From Rugalucina vietnamica (taxonomy: Eukaryota; Mollusca; Bivalvia; Lucinida; Lucinidae): a DNA stretch of 64,000 nt. Position 1 is the stretch's first letter. The number at the start of each line of letters is the position of its first letter. The position numbers and the translations under genes are program-made. The notes under the pieces were generated by a model. It did not search any database. It saw only the letters and a list, made by a program, of their open reading frames with translations, and was not told the DNA's origin. The DNA is taken from the NCBI GenBank assembly GCA_964017185.1, contig OZ024878.1, positions 13,897,351 through 13,961,350 on the forward strand, read 5' to 3'. Below are positions 51,846 through 62,043 of this stretch, one piece after another.

Positions 51846-51861
51846 CCTCGCTCTGCTACCA
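51846..51861 (-). other. primer-binding site, initiator-Met type
   Basis: TGGTAGCAGAGCGAGG on the - strand, 4 bp inside the 5' LTR; identical to the site at 44753-44768. Confidence 0.75.
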
Positions 51862-51865
51862 ATTT

Positions 51866-52101
51866 TGGTTTTGCGATTTTCCCGAATATGGAAATAACAC
51901 CAAAAGAACTGAACTCCGATTTTGAGTTCCAAACTTAATTTATTGCACTTCTAAAACACGATAATGGATTTTACTATCAAAGACGTCTAAATCAAATCTA
52001 TCCTCCGTAGCAACTGGCGTTACGTAAAATACAGCGTTACGTTATAAACGTTGCGTACAATTAGCAATTAATAAACGTCTCATTAAATTTCCTTCTAACC
52101 A
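51866..52101 (-). repeat. LTR (5' in element orientation)
   Basis: Matches 49396-49631 with one substitution noted. Confidence 0.92.
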
Positions 52102-52404
52102 CAATCTATGTTTTGAGCAAATATAAGAAAAATATCAAAGAAATTCTGCTGAAAATTTCCAATTTTTACAACTAATGAAAAATCTATATATTGCATGGAC
52201 AAGTTGTCGTTATGTTTTGAGTTTAGATGGATCAAAACTGGAACGAGTCCATGGTGAAATTGAAACAATAGTGTGTTTTATAGTGTCTGATAATGGTTTT
52301 TTGCAGATATTTTGCAGGTGAAAGTGAAACATATGTTTATCAAATTGGTCCCTTACATTGTGAAATGTGTAGCAAAATTTTGAAAATGGATTGGCAAGTA
52401 AAAT

Positions 52405-52611
52405 GAGCCGTGTCATGAGAAAACCAACAATGCGGTTTCCGACACAAACCAAGCTGTACAAGCACGGAAGATGGCTAGAGGTTTGAGCTTTCAAATTTAG
52501 AAAAGTAGAGGAACAGTAGTATCTATTTTGAGAAAACAAAGGTGCTGATCAGCTTCGCAGTTACTGCGAAGCTGATCTGCGCCTTTGTTTTTGCATATGC
52601 AAAATGTGTTT
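52405..52611. repeat. MITE family B, 3' end truncated
   Basis: gagccgtgtcatgagaaaac start and an intact hairpin; the end is cut where element H starts. Confidence 0.85.
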
Positions 52612-53408
52612 TTATGCCCCCAACTTCTTCCCCCCAACTTCTCTTCGAGGGGCATATTGGTTTGGGTCTGTCCGTCCAGTCCAGTCCAGTGGTGTCCAGT
52701 GCAGTCAGTCTGTGATGCGTGAGTAACACTTAGCACTCGGTCAGGAACTGTTAGAGCTAGGATCTTGAAATTTGGTATGTAGTTTGTATATGAAAATTAA
52801 GAGGACCCTTATTTTTTCTTTCAGGTAAATTCAAGGGGCTAGGGGTCCGTTCTGTGAGAGTTATTTCCCTTTTTAATTCTTGATAAAGTGAATAGATAGT
52901 GGGTACCTTGTGTGCACAACTCCTCCTACAGTTTTATTCCGATTCTCTTGAAACTTTACAGATGTTGTGACCATGCTTTGAAGATATGCATGTGGTTCGG
53001 ATATAATCCTCAGATTAATTTTTGTCACTTTTTTTGCAATTTGAACTTAGCCATTTTTCGGGCATTTTCACAATGAAAATGAATGGGCAGTGGTTACCTT
53101 GTGTGCGCAACTCCTCCTACAGTTTCATGCCAATTCATTTAAAACTTTACATGTGTTATGGGCATGGCCTGAAGATATGCATGTGGTTTGGATGTAATCC
53201 TTGGATTATTTTTTGTCATTTTTTTTTCACAATTTGAACTTAGTCATTTTTTCGGGCATTTTAGTGAATGGATAGAGGGTACCTTGTGTGCGCAACTCCT
53301 CCTACAATTTAATACCGATACTTTTGAAACTTTGCAGACATTGTGACCATGCTTTGAAGATATGCATGTGGTTGGAATATACTCCTCAGATTAATTTTTG
53401 TCACTTTT

Positions 53409-56400
53409 TAGCTCACCTGAGCCGAAGGCTCACAAGGTGAGCTTATAGTATAGTAGTCGAGCTGGCGTCCGTGCATCGTCAGTCGTCGTCGTCGTCCGTC
53501 GTCGTCAACATTTTCAAACGACTTCTCCTCTGAAGCTGCCAGGCTGAATCTTTTCATATTTCACATATAGCATCTACAGGTGGGGGGAAGGAATATTTGT
53601 GTTTTTTAGCTCACCTGAGCCGAAGGCTCACAGGTGAGCTTATAGGATAGGCAGGCATCCGTCGTCTGTCGTCGTCGTCTGTCCACAATTTCAAAGAAGA
53701 ATATTTCTGAAGCTAGTAGGCCGATCTTGATCAAATTTAATGTGAACCATAATTGGGTTGGGGGATTGATGGCATTAGGTTTTGGAGCAGATTGTATCAA
53801 AATTGTGGTTTCCATGGCAACAGATAGGTCCCATAGACTTACAATGGGAAAAACTAAAAAAATCTTCTTCTCTGAAACCACTAGGCCCACAGCTTTGATA
53901 TTTGGTATGTAGCAATGGCTAATGGTCCTCTACATAAATTGTGCCATTCATGCCCCTGGGGTCAAATTTGGCCACGCCCCGGGGGGTTGATAGTCTCCAT
54001 AGACTTACTATGGGAAAAAAATTAAAAAATCTTCTTCTCTGAAACCACAGGGCCCACAGCTTTGATATTTGTTATGTGGCAATGGCTAATGGTCCTCTAC
54101 ATAAATTGTGCCAGCCATGCCCCTGGGGTCAAATTTGGCCACGCCCTGGGAATCGATAGTCTCCATAGACTTACAATGGGAAAAACTAAAAAAATCTTCT
54201 TCTCTGAAACCAAAAGGCCAACAGCTTTGATATTTGGTATGTAGCAATGGCTAATGGTCCTCTACATAAATTGTGCCATTCATGCCCCTGGGGTCAAATT
54301 TGGCCACGCCCCGGGGGTTGATAGTCTCCATAGACTTACTATGGGAAAAAAAATTCAAAAATCTTCTTCTCTGAAACCACAGGGCCCACAGCTTTGATAT
54401 TTTGTATGTGGCAATGGCTAATGGTCCTCTACATAAATTGTGCCAATCATGTCCACGGGGTCAAATTTGGCCACGCCCCGGGGGTCGATAGTCTCCATAG
54501 ACCTACAATAGGAAAAACTAAAAAAATCTTCTTCTCTGAAACCAAAAGGCCCACAGCTTTGATATTTGGTTTGGTTTGTAGCAATGGCTAATGGTCCTCT
54601 ACATAAATTGTGCCATTCATGCCCCTGGGGTCAAATTTGGCCAGGTCCCGGAGGTTGATAGTCTCAATAGACTTGCTATGGGAAAAAAATTCAAAAATCT
54701 TCTTCTCTGAAACCACAGGGCACACAGCTTTGATATTTGGTATGTGGCAATGGCTAATGGTCCTCTACATAAATTGTGCCAGCCATGCACCTGGGGTCAA
54801 ATTTGGCCACGCCCCGGGGGTAGATAGTCTCCATAGACTTACAATGGGAAAAACTAAAAAAAACTTCTTCTCTGAAACCAAAAGGCCCAGAGCTTCTATA
54901 TTTTGTATGTAGCAATGTTTGGTAGTCCCCATTATAAATTGTGCCAGTCATGCCCCTGGGTCAAATTTGGCCATGCCTCGGGGGTCAATAGTGTCCATGC
55001 ATAGACTTTCATTGGTCGATTCTCAATTAATTTAAATCTCATGAGCTTACAATGTGATAATCTCTCAGGTGAGCTACAGGACCAATGGTCCTCTAGTTAT
55101 TTCGATCGGACAAGAACTCTGGTTGCTATGGCAACTTATGCTTCCCATAGACTTATAATGGAGAAACTGAAAATTGCCTATTTTTGCTGTCTTGTTTGAG
55201 ATATTTGAATTTTGTTTTTGCAGAAATGTTTATTGAGTAGTCCTCTATGTTTCATGTGACTTTTGTCCTAATCCTTTATTTTGATTGGTTGCAGGGGCCC
55301 CATATAGGGCAAAATTTCGAAAAACATTCCAAAATCTTCTTCTCAGAAACTGTCAAGGGGATTAAGCCTGTACTTTGTATACATGTTCCTGACAGTGGCC
55401 TCTGCATAATTTGTGTTTTTTATTCCAGGTGGATAAGAACTCTGGTTGCTTTGGCAACTTAAAGTTTCCATAGACTTATAATGGGAAAAGTGGAAATCGG
55501 CTATTTTTCCGCTAAAATTGCAGACATTTGAATTTTGTTTTTGCAGAAATGTTTATTGAGTAGTGTTTGACATTTCTTGTGAGTTTTGTCCTAATCCTTT
55601 ATTTTGATTGGTTGCTGGGTTCCCATAAAGGGCAAAATTTTGAAAAAAAAAAAAAAACATTCAAAAATCTTCTCAGAAACTGTCAAGTGGATGAATCCTG
55701 TACTTTTTATACATGTTCCTGACAGTAGCCTCTACATAATTTGTGTTTTTTATTCCAGTGGGATAAGAACTCTGGTTGCTATGGTAACTTTAAGTTTCCA
55801 TAGACTTATAATGGGAAAAGTGGAAATTAGCTATTTTTTGAAAACTATTGCAGCCTGAGACCTGAAAAGTGGTAGATGCAAGCAACCAATGGATAAGATG
55901 AAGGTATATGATTAATTTAGGTCAAGGTCATCTCTTGACCTTGGCCGGTCTGTTGTCCATACACACTTTTCAAAGATCTTTTTCTCTGAAACCACTTGGC
56001 CAATCAAAACCAAAGTTTAGATGAAGCATCTATAGGAAAAGGGAACCAATATGTATATAAATAATACAGGTCACATGACCAAGATGGCCGCCATGCCCAT
56101 ATATGGTAAAAACCCTTCAAAAATCTTCTTCTCCAGAACCGGTGAACCGATTTCAACGAAACTTTGCATGAAGTATGGATGACTCAAGTACTACAATGTG
56201 TATATAAATCATGACCCTGTGATGACCTTGACCTATTTTACGGCAAGGTCAACATAGGTCACCAATGCATTTGAATGGGGAAAACTTTTTAAATATCTTT
56301 TAAAGTGAAAATCTTGCAGGAAATGGACATTAGGACTAAATATTTTAATGATTCTGAAAAAAATGGACCCCAGGGGCTCATCTGCCCCCATCCTGGGGCA

Positions 56401-56925
56401 TTATGCATGTATATTACTATAATATTCAAACATTTTCTTCTCTGAAACCGCTTGGCCAATCAAAGCCAAATTTTATGTGAAGCATCTATAGAATGGGGGA
56501 ATCAATGTGTATAGAAATAATCTAGGTCACATGACCAAGATGGCTGCCATGCCCATATATGGTAAAAACCCTTGAATAATCTTCTCCGGAACCAGTAGAC
56601 CGATTTCAAAGAAACTTGGCATGAAGCATTGATGGCTAAAGTACTACAATGTATATACAAATCATGACCTTGACCCAGTTTATGGCAAGGTCAACATGGG
56701 TTGTCTATGCATTTGAATGGGAAAAACTGTTAAAATGCCATTTGAAGGGGAAAACCAGCGGGAAATTGGCAAATGGACAGAATATTGATTATTCTGAAAA
56801 AAGAAAATGGCCCAAGGGCTTCATCTGTCCCTGCACTTGGGGTTAAATACCATGATATTCCAACATGTTTATTGGTATATGCAGCAGATCTCAGGTGAGC
56901 GTTTACAGGACCATTGGTCCTCTTG
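53409..56925. mobile_element. Helentron-like element, outer, inserted in element H
   Basis: TAGCTCACCTGAGCC start; end tctcaggtgagc...aggaccattggtcct-CTTG. It is interrupted by another such element at 53607-55096. The interior resembles the element at 39215 (gaccaagatggccgccatg; cttgacctattttacggcaa). Confidence 0.72.
53607..55096. mobile_element. Helentron-like element, inner, with 166-bp array
   Basis: Very similar to 47669-49181 from end to end, including the alternating 166-bp units and the CTAG terminus. It is nested in the outer element, so it moved later. Confidence 0.78.
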
Positions 56926-57084
56926 TTTACAATTTGAACTTAGTCATTTTTGGACATTTTTACATCTTGAAAGTGACTTACCAGTTGGGGGCATAGTGTT
57001 TCATAAACACATGACATGGTTCAAATGTTCTGACTAAAAACAATTTTGAGTAGGGATTTCTTGTACAAAAAGTCTCTGGATTAC

Positions 57085-57300
57085 CCGAGTTGATGTTTGT
57101 TTGTTTGTGTTGAGGCTTAACCTCCCAGTCAGCAATTTTTCAGTCATGTCGGGATGGAGCCAACGCTTCCTGGGTTTTTACCAGTACTGTAGGGATTTAA
57201 TGTGTCTTGCTCAAGGACACAACACGATGACGGCTGTGGGGATCGAACCCAGGACTTCTCGATTCGGAGTCTGACGCTCTACCACTACACCACCTCATCC
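57085..57300 (-). repeat. tRNA-derived SINE
   Basis: On the - strand: A-box-like gtggtagagcgtcagactcc, B-box tgggttcgatcccc and a tail with ttgagcaagacacatt. The clearest SINE in the window. Confidence 0.65.
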
Positions 57301-57310
57301 CTATACCCAA

Positions 57311-57753
57311 GTTGATAGGGATCAAATATGCCTTTTCATACATTAAAGCTTGCCGACGCTTGAGGAAGTTGTATGCAACCCAAGGCCGCCATGCTGAGGG
57401 TTCATATTGCTTCCAAGAGCTTGGCAGACATTATTGTATTGAAACAAGCGTGTTTGATGGTTACGGTTACTCTTGCATCTTCATAGCTATTTATTTGATA
57501 TCTTGTTGAAAATAACATAAACAACGTAAAAACTCACCGAAAAATAAGAAATTTCTTGAGCGTTGGCCATATTGTTTGTACGGAACACAGTGATGTCACG
57601 TTGCATTGATCAATGACGTTGACAGATTTTAGCCATGTTCAAATAGCACATGAATTTCATGGTTTGAACATAGGTTTGGCAGTTTAAACACAGCATTCGG
57701 CCTTATTGAGAAGAGCTTCAAACAGCGATGCCATAAGGTATCTATGCAAGAAT
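57311..57753 (-). repeat. repeat family X, copy 2
   Basis: On the - strand it has the same order: CRE-like TGACATCA, ATGGCC at 57570-57565, 11 codons (MANAQEISYFS), and TCG/gtgagt. Left of it on the + strand lies a SINE. Confidence 0.8.
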
Positions 57754-57784
57754 AAATCTTAATTATCAAGTAACAATATTCAAA

Positions 57785-58184
57785 TTATTTTTTTGCATGG
57801 TTATGGATTATCTCCCTTGCTCCAATGGATGTTTTCCTGATGATTGGTAGAAGACTGGTCATATCATTCCAGTCAGGATAGGTTTCTTGATGAAAAACGA
57901 ACACAGTTTGTTGGTCAATATTTTAATAGACATATTTCTATAACTGTTAAGTAACAATAAAATAAGTATGACCTTGTTAAGCAGTGCATAATTATAAAAA
58001 CTCAACAAAATATGCAAATGCAGAATTAAAAAAAATGCTAGTATTTTATTGAAATGCCTAGTAAAATCTATATCTACTTATAAGGTGACTGTTATAATTG
58101 TCAATAACATCTATTGGACACTATCAGCTTCTTTTTGAAGTACTGATACATGTTTATGTAAACTTCAGATTCATCGAATACTTC
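57785..58184. other. AT-rich DNA, nothing recognised
   Basis: No coding or repeat signal recognised. Confidence 0.35.
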
Positions 58185-58366
58185 TGGGACCATTTGTTCA
58201 ATCAAAACTTCGTTAGCTTAATGTTATGCCCTCAATGTGTTAACTATGTATCGACTTCAAAAGCAAATACACTGTAATTTTTTTGTTGAAAAAGTGTGAG
58301 AATCCTTTGCAATGCAAAGGATTCTCACACTTTTTCAACAAAAAATAATTTTGAAAAACTGGCCTC
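58185..58366. repeat. foldback MITE family C, truncated on the right
   Basis: The palindrome around 58277-58347 is centred on 58312 and the right outer arm is mostly missing. Confidence 0.8.
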
Positions 58367-58417
58367 AGGCTTAATGCTAGAAACTGATAATGGTGCTTCT
58401 GCAAAAAGAAACCCTCT

Positions 58418-58674
58418 CATAACGAAAACATGCCCATGTAATATACATATTTTTCTTAAGTTGTTAAAATTGAAAATTTTCAGCAGAAAATTATTGATAT
58501 GTTTCTTATTTTTGTTCAAAACATAGATTGTGCCGAGGCCGTTCTAACAAGTACCCACAATCTATGTTTTGGAGCAAAAATAAGAAAAATTGGTATATCC
58601 CTGCATACCCCAGTTTTTCTACATAAAAATGGGGTATACGGGGGTATACTTTACATGGACATGTTTTCCTGATG
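58418..58674. repeat. MITE family A
   Basis: The ends cataacgaaaacatgccc and tggacatgttttcctgatg. The central palindrome is partly deleted. Confidence 0.85.
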
Positions 58675-59322
58675 AAACTAATGAATATTTATACATGTAA
58701 TAGTTTATACATGTAATAGCAGTCAGTTGATGTTCTTACATGTTACAAAATGCTCTTACAGAAAGAAAAAAATAAGCAAAGACGCCATTGTTATTGTAAG
58801 AGTTATTAAAATGGATTTCTGTTAATGGAATTTTTGTATTTGTAATAGAAAGAAGAATGTTTGGACTATGGATTAAATACCCAGTTTAATGATAATAATG
58901 GATTTTCTAGCAAAACGATGCATAAAATACAATTAAAACAAAAAAATATAAAAGTTTGTTCTGTTTCCATATGAGTATTAGGATTTCATGTTTGTAGGAA
59001 AGTGGTGTTTTAATGAAGATACTGTATTTAAGCACACAGGTCTGGTTAAAATAAAAATAAGACACTAAAAATGAAATATAGACATATCCAAGGCAAGCCA
59101 CCATATAACCATGATTGTATTGAAATCAGGCAAATCTTTGTGTATAAACTGTAAATAAAATTATTACCATTTTTAGACCCTCCCAACAGTGTGTATTTGT
59201 GCACATATTGTTCAGAAAAGGCCTTGATGTGCAGTGATTAGAGCATGTGTGCCAAATACAGTATTTTCTTGCCAAATTTATTGAAAAATTATTTCAAAGT
59301 AAAACAGGCCAATATAGTATTA
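58675..59322. other. AT-rich intergenic DNA, nothing recognised
   Basis: Only short AT-rich ORFs. Confidence 0.35.
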
Positions 59323-59557
59323 GAGCCGCGTCATGAGAAAACCAGATTTTTGCCTATGCAAAAACAAAGGCGCATATCAGCTTCGCAGTAACTGCTAAGC
59401 TGATCAGCGCCTTTGTTTTCGCTACACTGATAGTACAATTTCTCTTCTTCTTAAATCCCAAATTACAAGCTTCTAGCCATCTTCTGTAGCTGCACAGGCC
59501 GGTTTGCGTCACACCTGGTCGAAAACCCGGAAGACCGGTTTCCTTGCGTCGCGGCTC
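59323..59557. repeat. MITE family B
   Basis: gagccgcgtcatgagaaaac to ttgcgtcgcggctc; flanks atta/attt, an imperfect 4-bp duplication. Confidence 0.9.
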
Positions 59558-59722
59558 ATTTATCTCTAAACTATGACTAGATTAAGCTAACTACACATTC
59601 TAGTACTGCAAGTGGTTTCTAGTATGTGACGTCAATAAAATGGGTTATGGAATTCAATGTTTTTACCAGTAATGCATTGTAGATAGGGACTGAACAAATA
59701 TTTCAACTGCCAGGAACTAAAT

Positions 59723-59956
59723 GAGCCACCTCATGAGAAAACAAACAATGTGGTTTTTGAACAGGTCCGACCCAAACTGGCCTGTACAAGCACAGAAAAG
59801 AGCTAGAAGCTTGAAATTTCGGATTTAAGTAGAAGAGGAATTGTACTATCCGAGTAGCGAAAACAAAGGCGCTGATCAGCTTCACGGTTACCGCGAAGCT
59901 GATCTGCGTCTTTGTTTTCGCCTATGCAGATTGTTGGTTTTCCCATGAGGCGTCTC
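59723..59956. repeat. MITE family B
   Basis: gagccacctcatgagaaaac to catgaggcgtctc. Confidence 0.9.
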
Positions 59957-60085
59957 AAATAGTACAAATCCTTTTTTTCTTAAATCCAAAATCTCAAGCT
60001 TCTAGCCTTCTTCTGTGACTGTACAGGTTGGTTTGTGTCGGACCTGGTCTGAATCCAGAATTGTTGGATTTCTCATGCGAAGGCT
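59957..60085. repeat. MITE family B, half copy fused to the previous
   Basis: The 3' half only (agtacaaatcc...catgcgaaggctc), directly joined to the preceding copy. Confidence 0.75.
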
Positions 60086-61017
60086 CATATTTGAGTTGCC
60101 AGGGACTAAATATCTACCGAAATGAAATGCCACAGGGAATGAACAGGGATTTTTCCCCCAATGAAAGGTTGAACACTAGCAAGAGATAAAGAACACTAAA
60201 AGAACTGATACAGAACACTACTGACTTGAAGTTATTAGAAGATGGAACACATTCGATAAATGGCACTATGGGTTTGTTACAAAACAAATATGGCAGCCAA
60301 TAAAATGCAGCATCATGAAAAAAAAAAAAAAAAAAAAAAAATTTTGCTACATTATTTTATGTTGGAAATTTCTTGTAATATCAAAAAATATGAAGTTCTT
60401 CATTTGCATTTAACAGTTTAGTCTTCATTAGACTAAGCTAAAAGAAAAAAACAAACCAAAACAATTTGTTAAAAACTGCTCCTTTTATAATAAAATTGAA
60501 CTATTTATTAGCATGAGATGGTCAACAGTGTTAATGTAAAATTTTGCTAGGAAGCATTTGATAACAAATGTGTACACAAGTTTTCAGCCCTACATCAGTG
60601 AAAGGGCAAACGTCTTTCTATACATAACAAAAAGACAAAACAAACATTTCATTCTTGCAGTCATCCTCTAAAAAGATCTATATATTTTGTATTATATCTA
60701 TATAAGATATTAAGGTGATCAGCAATACAGAAATTTTATTAGATTATAAGCATCTGAAGATTTGCTTCAAGCTGTGGCTTCATACTACATAAATAATGGC
60801 ACTAATAGTTTTATGAAATTTAATGAACTGAAGCATATGAAAAAATTGGTCCATTTCTCTAAACAGTCATGCTCACTCAGTACTTAACAGTCAACAATTA
60901 GACAAAATACAAACATATAACATGCACATAAAGTCTTAACAAGATATAACAACTAATGTCATGATATTCACAAATATGTAACTAATGTAAACCAGCTTTC
61001 TGTCAAGCATAGCATAG
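60086..61017. other. AT-rich DNA between MITEs, possible SoxD downstream region
   Basis: Contains a run of about 22 A near 60319-60340. No ORF or exon recognised. Confidence 0.35.
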
Positions 61018-61297
61018 CATTACGAAAACATGCCCATATGATGATATACAGTAATTTTTCAGGTCAAAACTCGATAATTTCCATAGGAAAATTTTTGATA
61101 TTTTTCTTATTTTTGCTCAAAACATAGATTGTGTGTACACGTTAGAACCGCCTCGCCAAGGCGGTTCTAACGAGTACCCACAATCTATGTTTTGGAGCAA
61201 AAATAAGAAAAATACATATACCCCTGCATACCCCAGTTTTACTATATAAAAGTGGGGTTCAAGGGGGTATACATTTCACGGACATGTTTTCCTGATG
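61018..61297. repeat. MITE family A, near complete
   Basis: cattacgaaaacatgccc to ggacatgttttcctgatg, with an almost perfect central palindrome. It lies 3' of SoxD and could fall in its 3' UTR. Confidence 0.88.
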
Positions 61298-61750
61298 TTG
61301 AATCATTTGTCATTTTTCGGTGGGTATTCAATCAATATGTGATAACATGAATTCTATGCATGAAAATAGACTTTCTATGCATGAAAGATCATGATTTTCT
61401 GTGCATGAAAGAAAAAGATGGTTTACAATTATTTGCAGTCTCTGTACAAACAATATTTTAGCACCAACTATGTGTATTTGTTCTTGGAACTTTTATTTGT
61501 TCTTCTCAGCCCATTTCATATCATGTGTATTGTCCATGGATATGGAATTCTTATTCTTGGGCTTAGAATTATCTACCCTGATAAGCTCTTCACTCTCACT
61601 TTAGAGTAGTCAACCCTGGATAACTCTTTACTCTGACTTAAGAGTTATGTACCCTGACAGTATTTTGTCTTGTCTTGGTTCTCTCATGGAATATTGGTGA
61701 TCTGCTGCCTAATCAAGGTCTTTTTCTCAAGAAATTTGTTAATCACTTGA
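61298..61750 (-). other. probable start of SoxD 3' UTR
   Basis: Directly follows the SoxD stop on the - strand. It has three diverged copies of a ctttactctgacttaagagt-like word (61586-61655). No further feature. Confidence 0.45.
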
Positions 61751-62043
61751 CTATGATGGCAGCTGAGACAAAGATGTGTTCCCATTGGCTATATCTGAAT
61801 TATTGTTCGTACTATATGATGCATCCATGCTCGCATCATCTGATTGGTCCACAATGTCACTAACATTATCGTCACTATGGATACTGTTGTCTTCATGGTC
61901 ACCCATGCTGATATCCTCCTGGTCGCTATGGTCGCTATGTCCGTTCTCTCTTCGGAGTTCTGAGGGCATTTCAGGGGAGTTAATGAGACTGGAAGGATTG
62001 TTGTAGCTTGAGGTCGAAGATGTAGAGGGAGTGCCATTTTCTC
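61751..62043 (-). CDS. SoxD: SoxD terminal coding exon
   Basis: The acceptor is gtattttcag. The phase joins [12 protein letters not shown], then [15 protein letters not shown], a Ser/Asp/His-rich acidic stretch ([16 protein letters not shown]) and the end NTSLSQLPS with a stop at 61751-61753. SoxD proteins usually end with acidic low complexity, so this is a plausible natural C-terminus. Confidence 0.88.

Larger units (their letters stand above)
49396..52101 (-). mobile_element. gag-only LTR retrotransposon, BEL/Pao-type Gag
   Basis: A 2706-bp element with 236-bp LTRs (49396-49631, 51866-52101) differing by one base that I could see (g49452/t51922), and a 5-bp duplication caatc (49391-49395, 52102-52106). 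On the - strand: LTR, primer site, one 611-codon Gag, a purine tract GAGGAGGGGAAAA beside the LTR, LTR. No pol is present. It is inserted in a 270-bp MITE whose two halves flank it. Confidence 0.93.
49299..52214. repeat. MITE family A, split by the BEL/Pao-type element
   Basis: The left half is 49299-49395 and the right half 52102-52214. Joining them across one caatc restores the family's acccacaatctatgttttg core. Confidence 0.88.
52614..56995. repeat. element H with ATGCCCCCAACTT ends, carrying nested insertions
   Basis: It starts atgcccccaacttcttcc and ends ccagttgggggcat. The interior (52870-53408) has about 190-bp tandem units (accttgtgtgcgcaactcc; gatatgcatgtggtt). It is split by 53409-56925. 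Confidence 0.65.

Noticed and set aside
57240-57295. Possible tRNA gene on the - strand
   Set aside because: It has A- and B-box-like words, but no cloverleaf with a proper anticodon stem, and it continues into a SINE tail.
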